DNA of 64,000 nt, from assembly GCF_046630445.1 (NCBI RefSeq), contig NC_092337.1, forward strand, positions 370,379,501 through 370,443,500, in the 5' to 3' direction. The translations under genes and the position numbers were made by a program. Below, in pieces: positions 24,373 to 34,690 of this stretch. The notes under the pieces were generated by a model that saw only the letters and a list, made by a program, of their open reading frames with translations, ran no database searches and had not been told where the DNA came from. This DNA comes from Rutidosis leptorrhynchoides (taxonomy: Eukaryota; Streptophyta; Magnoliopsida; Asterales; Asteraceae). Every line of letters starts with the position of its first letter. Position 1 is the stretch's first letter.

Positions 24373-25643
24373 TGTAACATCCCGCATTTTTCCGTTAACT
24401 TTATTTTAACGCCGTCTTTTCTTTTTAGATAATATCTTTCGTTATCTAAATTCGTATCTTTCGTTAACTAACGTTCTTAATATTTCGTTATTCGATTATA
24501 ACATCTCCCGTTTACTCTCGCGTATTTAAATTAATTCGTTTGGTAAATTCACGCACCCGCTTTTAAACTCGAGGGACTATTGGCATCAAGTGGGCAAACG
24601 AGTTGACTAGGTCAACTAGTCAACCCACCATCTCATCCATTCATTTCCATCCATCTCCTACCTCCCTTTTTTTCTTTTCTCTCTAGTTGCAAGAACACCC
24701 ATAACACCCAAATCATTCATTCATCATCTAAATTCGATCTAGGAGGCTTACAACAAAACAAATTACATATTCGTGATCCTCTCATCATCCTCTACATTTT
24801 GGTACCAATTTCATCTCGTTTGGGTAACATTTCTAAAACTCTAGATTTCATGTTCTTAGTGTTTTTGACTTGAAATGGTGTTAATTAGTGTCTATGGCTC
24901 AAGTCTATCATGAATATGTGTTTGGTTTGCTCGATTTGTTGTTTTGAGTAACTAGCTTGAATATGAAAAATGGATGTGCTTAATCTTGAATTTTGGATGA
25001 TTAAATGTTGTTTAAATGTTAAAGTTCATGTATTAAATGTGTTACTAGCATCATTAGCTTCATTTTGATGTGTAGGTTGATTTAGAAAAGCTTCATTTAC
25101 AAAATGATTGAATTCATGATTTTGGTTAGGGTTTGATGAACGTTAAAATGAACTTTTGATGCATTGAATGCTTGTTAATGTTGTTAGTAAGTGATTAGTT
25201 GTATTGTATGTTTAACTACCTTCGAAATGGCATATCACATGTGTAAATTGGATTCCCGAATCTTGAAATGCATTTTATGAACTTGAAACTTTGATTTTGA
25301 ACATTTAACGATCATTCGACGAGGTTTTTGTTTTTGTAAATGATGTTTTTGTTTGATTAAATGTTTTTAGTTATATTCCTCATCAAAATACCTTTCCAAC
25401 AATATAAGATACATGTTTTGAATGTTTACGGTTCATAAGTTATGGTTGTTTGAAGTTGGATTCGTTTAAGTGTTCAAAAACTGCCAGACTTGCTGAACAG
25501 ACATACTGAGCGCCGCTCAGGGTCAAACGTTTCAAATGAACGCGACATAATTTTGGTCAAACGCGTCTCATATAGGGACTATGACCACGTAACGGGACCT
25601 AAGTTAACGGCGTCATCAATGATGATTTTGTCGGGTCGTTACA
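24373..25643 (+). repeat. 3' LTR of gypsy B (1,271 bp, internally deleted)
   Basis: It matches the 5' LTR closely except for a single deletion equivalent to 20961-22124. The junction reads CTCAGGGTC then AAACGTTTCAAATG, with about two filler bases. The deletion therefore arose in this LTR after insertion. Confidence 0.92.
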
Positions 25644-26274
25644 ACTGCAATGTCAGCTACTGTTGGCATTGGTAGTGATTTCCCTTATGTGAAGGTAGTA
25701 AGTTTATTCATATGGGATACTTTTTTCACTGCATATTTTTGTGTGAAAACAATTTTTTTATTTTCTTTTAAAAATAGTTAATTTTTTAACTCTCTAATTG
25801 GTAGATCTCTGCTGAATCGATGATTGGCCTCAGTGAAGGAAGTAAATGTGCACAAATTGTTGAGGTTTTTTTTTTCCCTTCTGGTCTTATCTTTCTTATC
25901 CTATATTTTGTCTCATATTGTTAGATACATTTCATGAACTGTTTCTCACAAGAACTTTTTATTTTTTTTAGGTATTTGAGGATGCTTACAAGTCAACACT
26001 TAGCATTATAGTTCTTGATGATATTGAAAGGTAAGTAGTTTGTTGATTTTCATATATACAAGCTATTTATTATTCAAATATGTATATGTGGATTCCATTA
26101 GTTGACTAATTCAGGATACTAGAATATGTGTTGGCAACATATCTCTTTCATGTTCTATCAAGGTATTACATATTCACATACGTTTGCTCTGTCTATATTT
26201 CTTACACTATTTCATAAACCTTTCTTAATTTCCTTAGAACCTGAAAGCATCTTTATGTTTTTGTGTGGAACTAG

Positions 26275-26656
26275 AAAATATGGAATGAAGTAGGAGAGCC
26301 CGAAGAAAACAGAGATAGGATGCTTTTTGATTTGGAACAAGAGTTTTTGGAGGCATATCGAAAAAAAGTGGATCAAGCGATTCGTTTTAGATCTCAACTT
26401 CGCCAAGCTGTTGCTGACTCAACATCAAAGCTTACACATCTATGTGCTTCGTTAGGAGAACAATCTTTACCTATGAAACAGGTGTGTAAAACTTACATTT
26501 TCTTTTCACCATTAAGCCAATTAGTTTGTTAAATTAATTCATTTGTATGTTAAACATGTACAGGTTAAGCCAATTAGTTCAAAGAAAGAGCTTTCAACTA
26601 TTTTGCTGCAACTAGAAACAATGCAGAAGAAGAAAAGTGATGAAGCAAGGTTCTAA
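26275..26656 (+). pseudogene. Captured MAP65/PRC1-type microtubule protein fragment
   Basis: Two exons, 26275-26481 and 26564-26656 (stop at 26654-26656), encode a helical segment characteristic of plant MAP65 proteins: WNEVGEPEENRDRMLFDLEQ, then EAYRKKVDQAIRFRSQLRQA and LCASLGEQSLP. MAP65 proteins crosslink antiparallel microtubules; full proteins are near 580 aa, and this keeps about 100 residues of the N-terminal coiled region. A splice from the preceding NSF-derived exon (26115-26162) would enter this exon out of frame. A simple NSF-MAP65 fusion protein is therefore not supported. The intron is retained. The second exon is divergent. Confidence 0.82.
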
Positions 26657-26985
26657 TATTGCACAAGGTTATGAAGATGATGAACAAAAACGGGTTGATA
26701 ATATGAGCATTTCTTATAGTGTTCTTCATTAGGTACATTACTTCATACATGTTTTATGTAATATAACTTAGTGCATTTCTTGATCGATTATGCTTATCTA
26801 TACTATGAGTCTATATCTTCTGGATCTTGATGTAGTTCTTGCTTCTTGATAAATGGTAGTTTAGTTAGATTCTGTGATGATGGTGTATTTTTCTGCTTGT
26901 TTGACTATTTTTGTGTCAAATCTATACATTGCCACAAAATTACCTACTATTGTTGTTGCTGACTTGCTGCTCTCTTTAGTTTTTG

Positions 26986-27170
26986 CAGGTTACTATGTCT
27001 GTATTGTGCAAGTCAACGAAGGTCAATGATTGAAGATTTGGACGATATGAAGATTTTGAAGGTTAAAGAGTACAAGGATAATGGTATGAAGATTTTGAAG
27101 GTTAAAGAGTACAAGGATAATGGTATGAAGATTAAAGATTATGAAGACATAAAGATTAAAAGATATGATT
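26986..27170 (+). other. Possible terminal exon of CACTA transcript with 46-bp-class tandem repeat
   Basis: After a TTTTTGCAG acceptor, a frame reads EDLDDMKILKVKEYKDNG, then a near-exact repeat of MKILKVKEYKDNG, then KIKDYEDIKIKRYD and a stop. The DNA duplication is exact over about 40 bp (about 27041-27124). The Lys/Asp-rich composition is not recognised. Confidence 0.4.
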
Positions 27171-27374
27171 AGTCATGTATTTATTGAACATATCAGTTGT
27201 TGACGTTTAAATAAAACAAGTTTAACATTGATTGATGTATATATGTTTATTAATATGAGTATTTATTTTGTACTAGGTTGTGGCCTAAATTATGAATATA
27301 TAGCAAGTTTATTTGTATTTTGTGTTTGTATTGTGGTTATAATAAATTTAGTAAATACACTATTATTAATAAAA

Positions 27375-27675
27375 TGGCAAAAAAAAAAAAAAAAAAAAAA
27401 AACATTACAAACCGGTTTTGTTAGAAAACAGGTTTCGAAACCCCCCTTTGCAAACCTGTTTTTTTAAAAACACCGGTTCCGAAACCCCCCTTTGCAAACC
27501 TGTTTTTTTTTAAACGGTTCCGAAACACCCCCCCCCCCCCCCCCCCCACCCCCCCTTTGCAAACATGTTTTATAACCGGTCTGAACTTTCTAAACCCCTC
27601 CCTTTGCAAACCTATTTTAAAACCGGTTTGGAAAGCCTAAAAAATCGGTTTGGAAACTCCTTTTTTGTAGTAGTG
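27375..27675. repeat. CACTA right terminus and subterminal repeats
   Basis: Repeated AACCGG, TTTGCAAACCTGTTTT and GGTTTGGAAA units are followed by TTTTTTGTAGTAGTG at the end. The stretch includes a poly-A run (27379-27400) and a poly-C run (about 27531-27547), likely unstable. Open frames here are by-products. Confidence 0.87.
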
Positions 27676-27779
27676 CATCTAAACAAAACCTATGTATAAA
27701 CGAGCATCCCTAAACAACCCGGAAAACCTTAAAACAAACTAATCAAACAAAACCGAATACTACGCGAAAATAACATGAA

Positions 27780-29212
27780 TCAAACCAAACGAAGTACACA
27801 AGAGGAACCACGACCATCAACCTCCAGGTTCCGCCCCTTCAATTTACCATTAATCGTCTCTTTCAAACTATTCTTCTCGAAACGATTCTCTATCTTGTAA
27901 GATAACACATCGGCAGATCCATCAACCGGTGCACTTTCCTCGGCCAATCGTGTCATCATATGATCGAATGCCGCCAAAGCCTCCACATAAATATTTCCTC
28001 TCCCGAATGTCGATGAACCACCATCTCTTCCATCTTGAGGCCCCATAAACAAATTTTGAATTGCGTCCTTGTAATCGAAGTCGTGAATGTTATCATTAAG
28101 GTTATAAGCATTCGAAGTGTAAGCCTCGTTCCCCTTCTTTCTTGACCTCGGGTTAGCTTCAATACGTACACTTCTTGAAACATCATTATTCATGACATAC
28201 CACACTTTATAAAAACCTTCGCACGAGGGAACCTTGCATTCGCAATAATATCTTCCACTACGATCAATCAAAACCAACTTAGTCCTTTCAACGTTCAATT
28301 CTATTTTACGGTTTGCCATCAATTCTTCATTCTTCTTCTTTTTCTCCTTCTTCAATTGATCCAATCTAATCGCAAACGTAGTGTTATCATCATCCGGCTC
28401 CATCACCCCATTTGAACAGCGTTAGACATATCGACTAGGTCCATAGGAAATTCATTAGACTTCGAATTAACTTTCGACATTTTTTTCATGATATCCCCGA
28501 AACTAACACGTTTGTGAATTGCCGAATCAAACATCACCTTGTCGACTTCGTCAACCCCAAACGAACAAAATGTAATTTTATTAAGGCCCACCATCGGAAA
28601 CAAGTCCAACCTTGGTCCTAGGCCCACCAACGAAATTATATACATGCCCAATTGTGCCCATGTCCACCTCGGTACTAGTGGCTACATTCGGCCCACCAGC
28701 AGAATTATATTCATGCCCATATATACCCGTGTCCAGCTCGTTACCAATGCTTGCAAATGGATCAAAAATAGTACCACAAACAGGACGAATAGTAGAAGAA
28801 TCAGAAGCCTCACTACCAACGTTAACAACCATGTTTGATACGTTTTTTTAATTGTGAAGAATAATAAGGGTATTCATCAACCTTAGCCTTATCATTCCGT
28901 GCATGATCACCATAATCGCCAACAAACACCCACTAGAAACCACAAAACGATTTGTTGATTCTAATAACTTAAGATCAAAGGTATTAAACAGAACACGATT
29001 GAGAATATAAGGGTCAAAATTTTTTGATACCCAAACGTTGCACTTTGAACCATCTTCATCCTCGACATCGACATCAACCAACCTTTGAATATGTTTTGTG
29101 CCCGACGTTTTAATAATAGCATACAGATAGCAAACGTTACCCAACGAGGAGGACGATTTAGACACCGTTATTACATCGCAAAAATACTCAACGACCTCTG
29201 ATATCGGCTAAA
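27780..29212 (-). pseudogene. Unrecognised broken minus-strand coding region
   Basis: Three minus-strand frames in series look like one decayed gene: 29165-28848 (QRLVDVDVEDEDGSKCNVWV), 28832-28581 and 28651-28403 (overlapping frames), and 28406-27780 (208 aa). The middle has a paired motif, GHEYNSAGGP and GHVYNFVGGP, 25-30 residues apart. The last frame has a charged coiled stretch (RLDQLKKEKKKKNEELM) and YYCECKVPSCEGFYKVWYVM, a Cys-containing segment. A frameshift separates the last two frames. It could be the first reading frame of a LINE or an unknown host gene; I cannot decide. The CACTA lies immediately downstream on this strand. Confidence 0.4.
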
Positions 29213-29399
29213 ACGTCACGTTTTTACCCCCGAGATTGAGTCCTAAAATAATCAGTTATTTAACTTTATCGAAGATTTAGGAATTTTTTATTTATTTATT
29301 TCGTAGATCAAGTGATTATGAAGACGATGCAAGAAGAAAAGAACAAAAGGGACTTAAATTGAAGAATCTATAGCGGAAACGATGAAAACCAAGTTACGA

Positions 29400-30430
29400 T
29401 CTCGGACACAAGCTCATATTAGCAGAAACTAGGCCACACGGGCCAAGCATAAGGGCTACCTTACCACCCTGTTGGACTACACGGGCTGCCCAACGAAAGT
29501 GTGCACCTGGATGGAACACATGGATTTCCCAACAAATGAGTGCACCCGACTGTCTCACACGGGCAGTATACACGACCTGCCCATTCAACACGGCTGCCTT
29601 ACACGGCATTCTGGTGTATGATTTTGCCAATAAATTTGAGTCATATGTCACTCATTTTCCACACGTTTCCCTCACTCACTATCTCACTCTCTCACCAGGA
29701 TTATAATATAAATATCGACTAGAGATAATTACCTAGAGTAGGCGTTAAACGAAGTCTGTAGCATATTGGAGGTGCGTCAGAAGTTCTCTGTTTTGTAAGT
29801 TCGAAACTCGTTTAATCTACGATTATTTCTATCCGAAATCTATCATGCATAATGTCTTTCATGTTTACTATGCTAGATGATGCTATTGCCATGATTAGCG
29901 AGTAGTTATCTTTAGTGTATGTTATGATGTAATAGTCACGCTGTTAAAATATAAATGTGAATTGTGATGCGGTCGTAATGCTTTCCGATTATGTTTTAAA
30001 CTCATTCGATTTTCCAACTAATAGAACGTGGTTATCAACTCTGTTATTGGGACATCACAAACCTTGATTTAGAGTATACCATCAGTGCCAAAATTGTGGT
30101 TAAGAAAACTCTGTACGATACATAGTGCGTTGGAAGGAGGCACAACGGTTGTAGTACTTCCACCTACACAATGGACTCTGCCAGATGAAGCTTTTATAAT
30201 GAAACCTCTGTATGAGAGTTCGGAGTACAAAGTTGGCCTTTGAGGTATGCAGTGTAATCACCAACATAATAAGCATAGTAAGAGTGTGTCGAAGCACAAC
30301 TATTGTTGTAAATCGTCACACTGCTATGCACAACTCTGGAAACGATCTCTGGAATAGACGAAGTACATTATGTCAGAATAGACCAAGTACATTATGTCAT
30401 AACATGGCCAGAGAATTGCACTGAGCTCGG
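29400..30430. other. Probable LTR-like relic with ACACGGGC motifs
   Basis: The stretch 29430-29610 repeats CACACGGGC / ACACGGGCTGCC / CACACGGGCAG / ACACGACCTGCCC, resembling the CpG-rich motif seen inside other LTRs here. No partner LTR, primer site or protein was found. The remainder up to 30430 shows no gene. Confidence 0.3.
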
Positions 30431-30930
30431 GGTCTCTATAGTTAAATCAAAGAACTATTTATTTAAATCATAAAAGAATGAAAACATTAGTATAACAAAA
30501 TCTTCTAAGGAACAACCTTAATTCGTCGCCTCAACTCAGAAACCATCAACGGGGAGCCCAAGACACCACCCTCGAGACCGCCGAAAAACCAAGGAAACCA
30601 CCACCCGACTGTTGGATCACGGTCCCACAATAACTCATAAATAAAGAAGTAATTTAGGAGGAAGATATGTATAAAGACATTCGGTGAAGAAAAAAAGAAC
30701 ATAAAACTCCACACTGTTATTCATATTAAATGAGCCTATAAATAACCTTACAAATACATGAAAATACCCCAAGTAGTTGCACACGTTAATATGACCGACC
30801 ATAATACCTACGTGTACACACTAGCTAACCCATGAACTCCTAATAACCAGATCACTAATCCACTAACATATTTCTCAACTTATACGTGATAATCGTCAAC
30901 ATATGATTACCGATTCTAATTAACAATGTA
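30431..30930. other. Non-coding DNA before Copia element
   Basis: No recognisable feature. A minus-strand frame (30714-30505) has no motif and is not accepted as a gene. Confidence 0.4.
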
Positions 30931-30935
30931 AACTT

Positions 30936-31365
30936 TGTCAAATATGATGGCTTGGTAGGTGGATTTGTGGTCAAATACTCACATGTATTTGATGGTATAT
31001 GTGATACAATTAAGACTTTCATGCCATGCAAACTTCACCAACCTCAATCTCATTTACTATAAATAGAGGTATGAGATGGTTCATTTTATTCATCCCAAAA
31101 TTACAAGATTACTTATATACTAAAAGAAATAGTTAGAGAGTTTGTGAGTAATCTCCTAATTACAAGAGATATAAAGATTAGTATTTATCCTTGTAATTAG
31201 AGAGAAAGTGTAATTCCTATTTTTCTTATAAGTGAAACGTTTCTTTCCTTGCCTATGGTTTTTACCCTATTGGGGTTTTCCACGTTAAATCTTGGTGTTC
31301 CTTTATTGTCATTATTTCGAGTATTACTAGCGGTTTGCTATAATTCGGTGTTGCTTTTCTCAACA
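30936..31365 (+). repeat. 5' LTR of Copia element
   Basis: 430 bp, TG...CA ends, same length as the 3' LTR. Confidence 0.95.
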
Positions 31366-31554
31366 AGTGGTATCAAGAGCTAAGGTTCTAATATCTAGTG
31401 TGTATTAATCTACTTATCGTATGCTCTGTGGTTGCCACTGGAGTGGATCGTCCACATCAGAAAATAAGTAAGATTAATTTCACTCGATAAAAGTTCTCGG
31501 GTACTATTTCTCAAGAAAAATAATATTGTCGAAAAGAAGATTGTAATTATAGCA

Positions 31555-32532
31555 ATGTCTACGAAATTTGAAATTGAAAAGTTCAACGAGAGTAACTTCT
31601 CGTTATGGAAACTAAAGATGAAAGCTATCCTGAGAAAGGATAAGTGTTTGGCGGCCATCAGTGGACGTTCCGCCGAAGTCACTGATGAAAAATGGGAAGA
31701 GATAGATGGCCAGGCTATCGCAAATCTTCATCTGGCACTAGCAGATGGCGTTTTGTCTAGCATAGAAGAAAAGAAGACGGCGAAAGAGATTTGGGATCAC
31801 CTCGTAAAATAGTACGAGACCAAATCACTCCACAACAAGATATTCCTTAAGAGGAAACTTTATGCGCTACGCATGAATGAATCTACTTCAGTTAATGAGC
31901 ACATTAATTCTTTGAATACTCTATTTTCTCAACTCGCTTCATTAAGCTGCAATATAGAGCCAAAAGAACGTGCTAAACTTTTACTTCAGAGTCTACCTGA
32001 TTCATATGATCAACTCATTATTAACTTAACCAATAATGTTCTCTCGGAGTATCTAGTCTATGATGAAGTTTCGGCTGCTATTCTAGAAGAAGAAAATCGG
32101 CGCAATAATAAGGAGGACAAACAGGCCGGTTCACGACAAGTGGAGGCCTTATTTGTGTCAGGAGGGAGATCAACGGAACGTGGCCCAAGTGGGAGTCACA
32201 ATCACGGTAAACCAAAGTCTAAAAAGAAAAAGACCTATACATGCTACAATTGTGGCAAGAAAGGTTACCTGAAGAAGGATCGTCGAAGTTTAAATAACTC
32301 AAATCCTCAAGGAAATATTGCAAGCACTTCAGATGATGGGACTGCTTTGGTTAGTGAGGCAGTGGTAGCAAATGAAGGCAGAAAGACATTTGTTGATGTC
32401 TGGTTATTTGACTCGGGAGCTACTTTTCACATGACCCCTAGAAGAGAATGGTTCAAACAATATGAACGTATCTCAGGAGGATCTGTATACAGTTGTAATG
32501 ATCATAAACTAAAGATCGTATTAATAAGCTGA
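31555..32532 (+). pseudogene. Copia gag and protease start
   Basis: The gag begins at 31555 (MSTKFEIEKFNESNFSLWKL), typical of Tnt1-type elements. It contains one TAG at 31810-31812 (HLVK-stop-YETKS) and continues in the same frame. Around 32240-32283 the zinc knuckle CYNCGKKGYLKKDRR has lost its His and last Cys. The protease active site DSGATFHMT follows at about 32410. The frame then breaks at the deletion junction near 32520, where sequence jumps directly to the back half of reverse transcriptase. Two independent lesions plus the deletion make the polyprotein non-functional. Confidence 0.9.
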
Positions 32533-32540
32533 AGGCTCAA

Positions 32541-33442
32541 TTGGCTAGGGAGTTTGAAATGAAAGACTTGGGTGCCGCAAACAAGATTCTAGGGATGCAA
32601 ATTCACCGAGACAGAGATAATAGGAAGATTTGGCTTTCTCAAAAGAATTATTTGAAGAAAGTCTTGCAGCGCTTCAATATGCAAGATAGTAAGCCAATCT
32701 CAACCCCACTTCCTACTAATCTCAAGTTATCCTCCGTTATGTGTCCTAGCAGTGAATACGAGAGGAAGGAGATGTCTCGCGTACCGTATGCATCAGCAGT
32801 GGGAAGTTTAATGTTCGCAATGATATGTACAAGACCAGACATTGCACATGCAGTGGGAGTAGTTAGTCGGTACATGGCGAATCCTGGTAAAGAGCATTGG
32901 AATGCGGTAAAGAGGATCCTTAAATACATCAAGGGAACCTTAGATGTTGCATTATGCTATGGGGAACCAGAATTTATTGTCAAAGGGTATGTTGATTCAG
33001 ATTATTCAGGTGATATCGATAAAAGTAAATCTACCACTTCATATGTTTTCAAACTTTGTGGTGGAACAGTAAGCTGGGTTTCAAAACTGCAGTCAGTTAT
33101 GGCAACGTCAACAACAGAAGCAGAATATGTAGCAGCTACTCAAGCTACTAAAGAGGCAGTATGGTTGAAGATGTTGTTGGAAGAACTCGGGCACAAATAG
33201 AAGAATATCACTTTATTTTGTGACAACCAGAGTGCCTTGCATCTTGCAAGGAATCCGGCATTTCATTCGAAAACAAAGCATATACGAGTTCAGTATCACT
33301 TCGTTCGTGAGAAAGTGGAAGAAGGAACCATGGATGTGCAGAAAATTCATACTGACGACAATGTGGCCGATTTTCTAACAAAGTCAATCAACCGTGACAA
33401 GTTTATTTGGTGCCGTTCCTCATGCGGCCTAGCAGAGACGTA
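32541..33442 (+). pseudogene. Copia reverse transcriptase C-terminus and RNase H
   Basis: The frame from 32541 begins REFEMKDLGAANKILGMQIH, the segment after the reverse transcriptase active site. It continues through the thumb (YASAVGSLMFAMICTRPDIA) into RNase H (GYVDSDYSGDIDKSKSTTSY, VMATSTTEAEYVAA). A TAG at 33198-33200 interrupts EELGHK-stop-KNITLFCDNQSA, and the rest (LHLARNPAFHSKTKHIRVQY, then ADFLTKSI) continues to a stop at 33440-33442. The catalytic YVDD of reverse transcriptase is lost with the deletion; the RNase H acidic residues are visible. Confidence 0.9.
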
Positions 33443-33516
33443 AGCAACATCATTGGCAAGGAAGAATTATCGTGTGAAGATTGATTGAGCTTCAATCAAA
33501 TCTTCAAGTGGGAGAT

Positions 33517-33946
33517 TGTCAAATATGGTGGCTTGGTAGGTGGATTTGTGGTCAAATACTCACATGTATTTGATGGTATATGTGATACAATTAAGACTTT
33601 CATGCCATGCAAACTTCACCAACCTCAATCTCATTTACTATAAATAGAGGTATGAGATGGTTCATTTTATTCATCCCAAAATTACAAGATTACTTATATA
33701 CTAAAAGAAATAATTAGAGAGTTTGTGAGTAATCTCCTAATTACAAGAGATATAAAGATTAGTATTTATCCTTGTAATTAGAGAGAAAGTGTAATTCCTA
33801 TTTTTCTTATTAGTGAAACGTTTCTTTCCTTGCCCGTGGTTTTTACCCTATTGGGGTTTTCCACGTTAAATCTTGGTGTTCCTTTATTGTCATTATTTCG
33901 AGTATTACTAGCGGTTTGCTATAATTCGGTGTCGCTTTTCTCAACA
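33517..33946 (+). repeat. 3' LTR of Copia element
   Basis: Preceded by the polypurine AAGTGGGAGA (33507-33515) and followed by the AACTT duplication. Confidence 0.95.
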
Positions 33947-33951
33947 AACTT

Positions 33952-34690
33952 AGCATAAAATATCAAACTAAATTAAGCATAAACCAATTAACCCATCACC
34001 GACAACCACAAAAGAGGCATTACTCACTGGTGAACCATATAAACCATAACCCGAAACCATCCTCTCCTTCGGAAAACACCACTTGATGGTGGAAAGTCGT
34101 CTGAAATCCCGACGACCAGGTGACTAAGGCTAAGGCCTATATAAAACCGTCAGACACCACTAAGAAGATAGAGGAGACTAATGGCAAACGTATATTTCGA
34201 CTATACATTGCCTATCCGGAACAGTTCGTGACTATTTTCCAAACATTCTCTGACCACCTTAAAATTTGAACCATCGACCTCTCGCAAAGAGTTCAGGGTC
34301 TCAACCACTTAGCTATCTTGAGATGGTTAAAAATACCCGCTCTCCCAAATAACCTAAAGATAAACACTTTCTTAACAATGCCTTAATTTTACAATTTTCA
34401 GGTATGTGTACATATGGAGAGCTTGAATCATTAATGAAAACACATATACATTACATTTCTTTGTCAAAGTAGGTGCACAGAAACCTTGAGTCATTATTGT
34501 TTTTAGCATTCTATGTAGGATTTTAAAACCCATATGGGCTGTAGTTCTATAACTTTCAGGAATAAAAACAGACCCAATAACTTCATGTTAGATGTACATG
34601 TGACAGGTTTAATGTCCTCAACTTGTCTATACATACTTCTAATAGTACCGATAAATGTATTCAGTATAACTTCGAATTTCATCTTGTAAT
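33952..34690 (+). promoter_or_regulatory. Upstream region of second CRRSP gene
   Basis: From about 34200 it aligns with 16880-17393 upstream of the first gene. The TATATAAA box of the first gene falls in a segment of about 34 bp missing here (junction near 34605-34612). The later TATATATA is TATACATA here. Sequence before 34190 shows no gene. Confidence 0.55.

Larger units (their letters stand above)
19810..25643 (+). mobile_element. Ty3/gypsy element B, nested in the captured NSF exon
   Basis: LTRs 19810-22242 and 24373-25643 both begin TGTAACATCCCGC and end CGTTACA, with the 5-bp duplication ACTGC on both sides. A primer site TGGTATCAGAGC (22245-22256) and a purine-rich run before the 3' LTR fix the plus orientation. 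The interior is only 2.1 kb and keeps a broken integrase but no protease or reverse transcriptase. The 3' LTR lacks about 1.16 kb relative to the 5' LTR. Confidence 0.93.
19575..26130 (+). pseudogene. Captured NSF (vesicle-fusing ATPase) D2-domain fragment
   Basis: Exons inferred from homology and GT-AG sites are: 19575-19706; 19798-19809 plus 25649-25694 (one exon split by gypsy B); 25805-25864; 25972-26030; and the start of 26115-26162. Translation follows NSF in order: [82 protein letters not shown], then ILEYV. NSF disassembles SNARE complexes. The intact protein is over 700 aa; only about 100 residues around the D2 nucleotide site are present. The Walker A loop reads GPNGSVKT instead of GPSGSGKT (Gly to Val before Lys), while Walker B IIVLDDIE is intact. 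Homology stops near 26130. The introns are retained, so capture was from genomic DNA, not from a messenger copy. Confidence 0.88.
18608..27675 (+). mobile_element. Gene-capturing CACTA (Pack-CACTA) transposon
   Basis: The ends are CACTACTACACAAA (18608) and TTTTTTGTAGTAGTG (27675), imperfect inverted repeats of the CACTA type. They are flanked by the 3-bp duplication CAT (18605-18607, 27676-27678). Both termini carry many subterminal copies of AACCGGTTT and GGTTTGCAAA-like units. Excluding the nested gypsy B, the element is about 3.2 kb. It carries no CACTA transposase; instead it contains intron-bearing fragments of an NSF ATPase gene and a MAP65-type gene, flanked by a possible non-coding first exon and a Lys/Asp-rich terminal exon. 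It is non-autonomous. Confidence 0.9.
30936..33946 (+). mobile_element. Tnt1/Tork-like Ty1/Copia retrotransposon, internally deleted
   Basis: LTRs 30936-31365 and 33517-33946 are both 430 bp (TGTCAAATATG...CTCAACA), with the 5-bp duplication AACTT (30931-30935, 33947-33951). The primer site TGGTATCAAGAGC is at 31368-31380, and the polypurine AAGTGGGAGA precedes the 3' LTR. Total length is 3.0 kb instead of about 5 kb because integrase and the front of reverse transcriptase are missing. I count about six substitutions between LTRs, about 1.4 percent, so the insertion is recent. Confidence 0.95.

Noticed and set aside
26115-26656. An in-frame NSF-MAP65 fusion protein
   Set aside because: The simplest splice from 26162 to 26275 reads out of frame and meets a stop, so a fusion is not supported by sequence alone.
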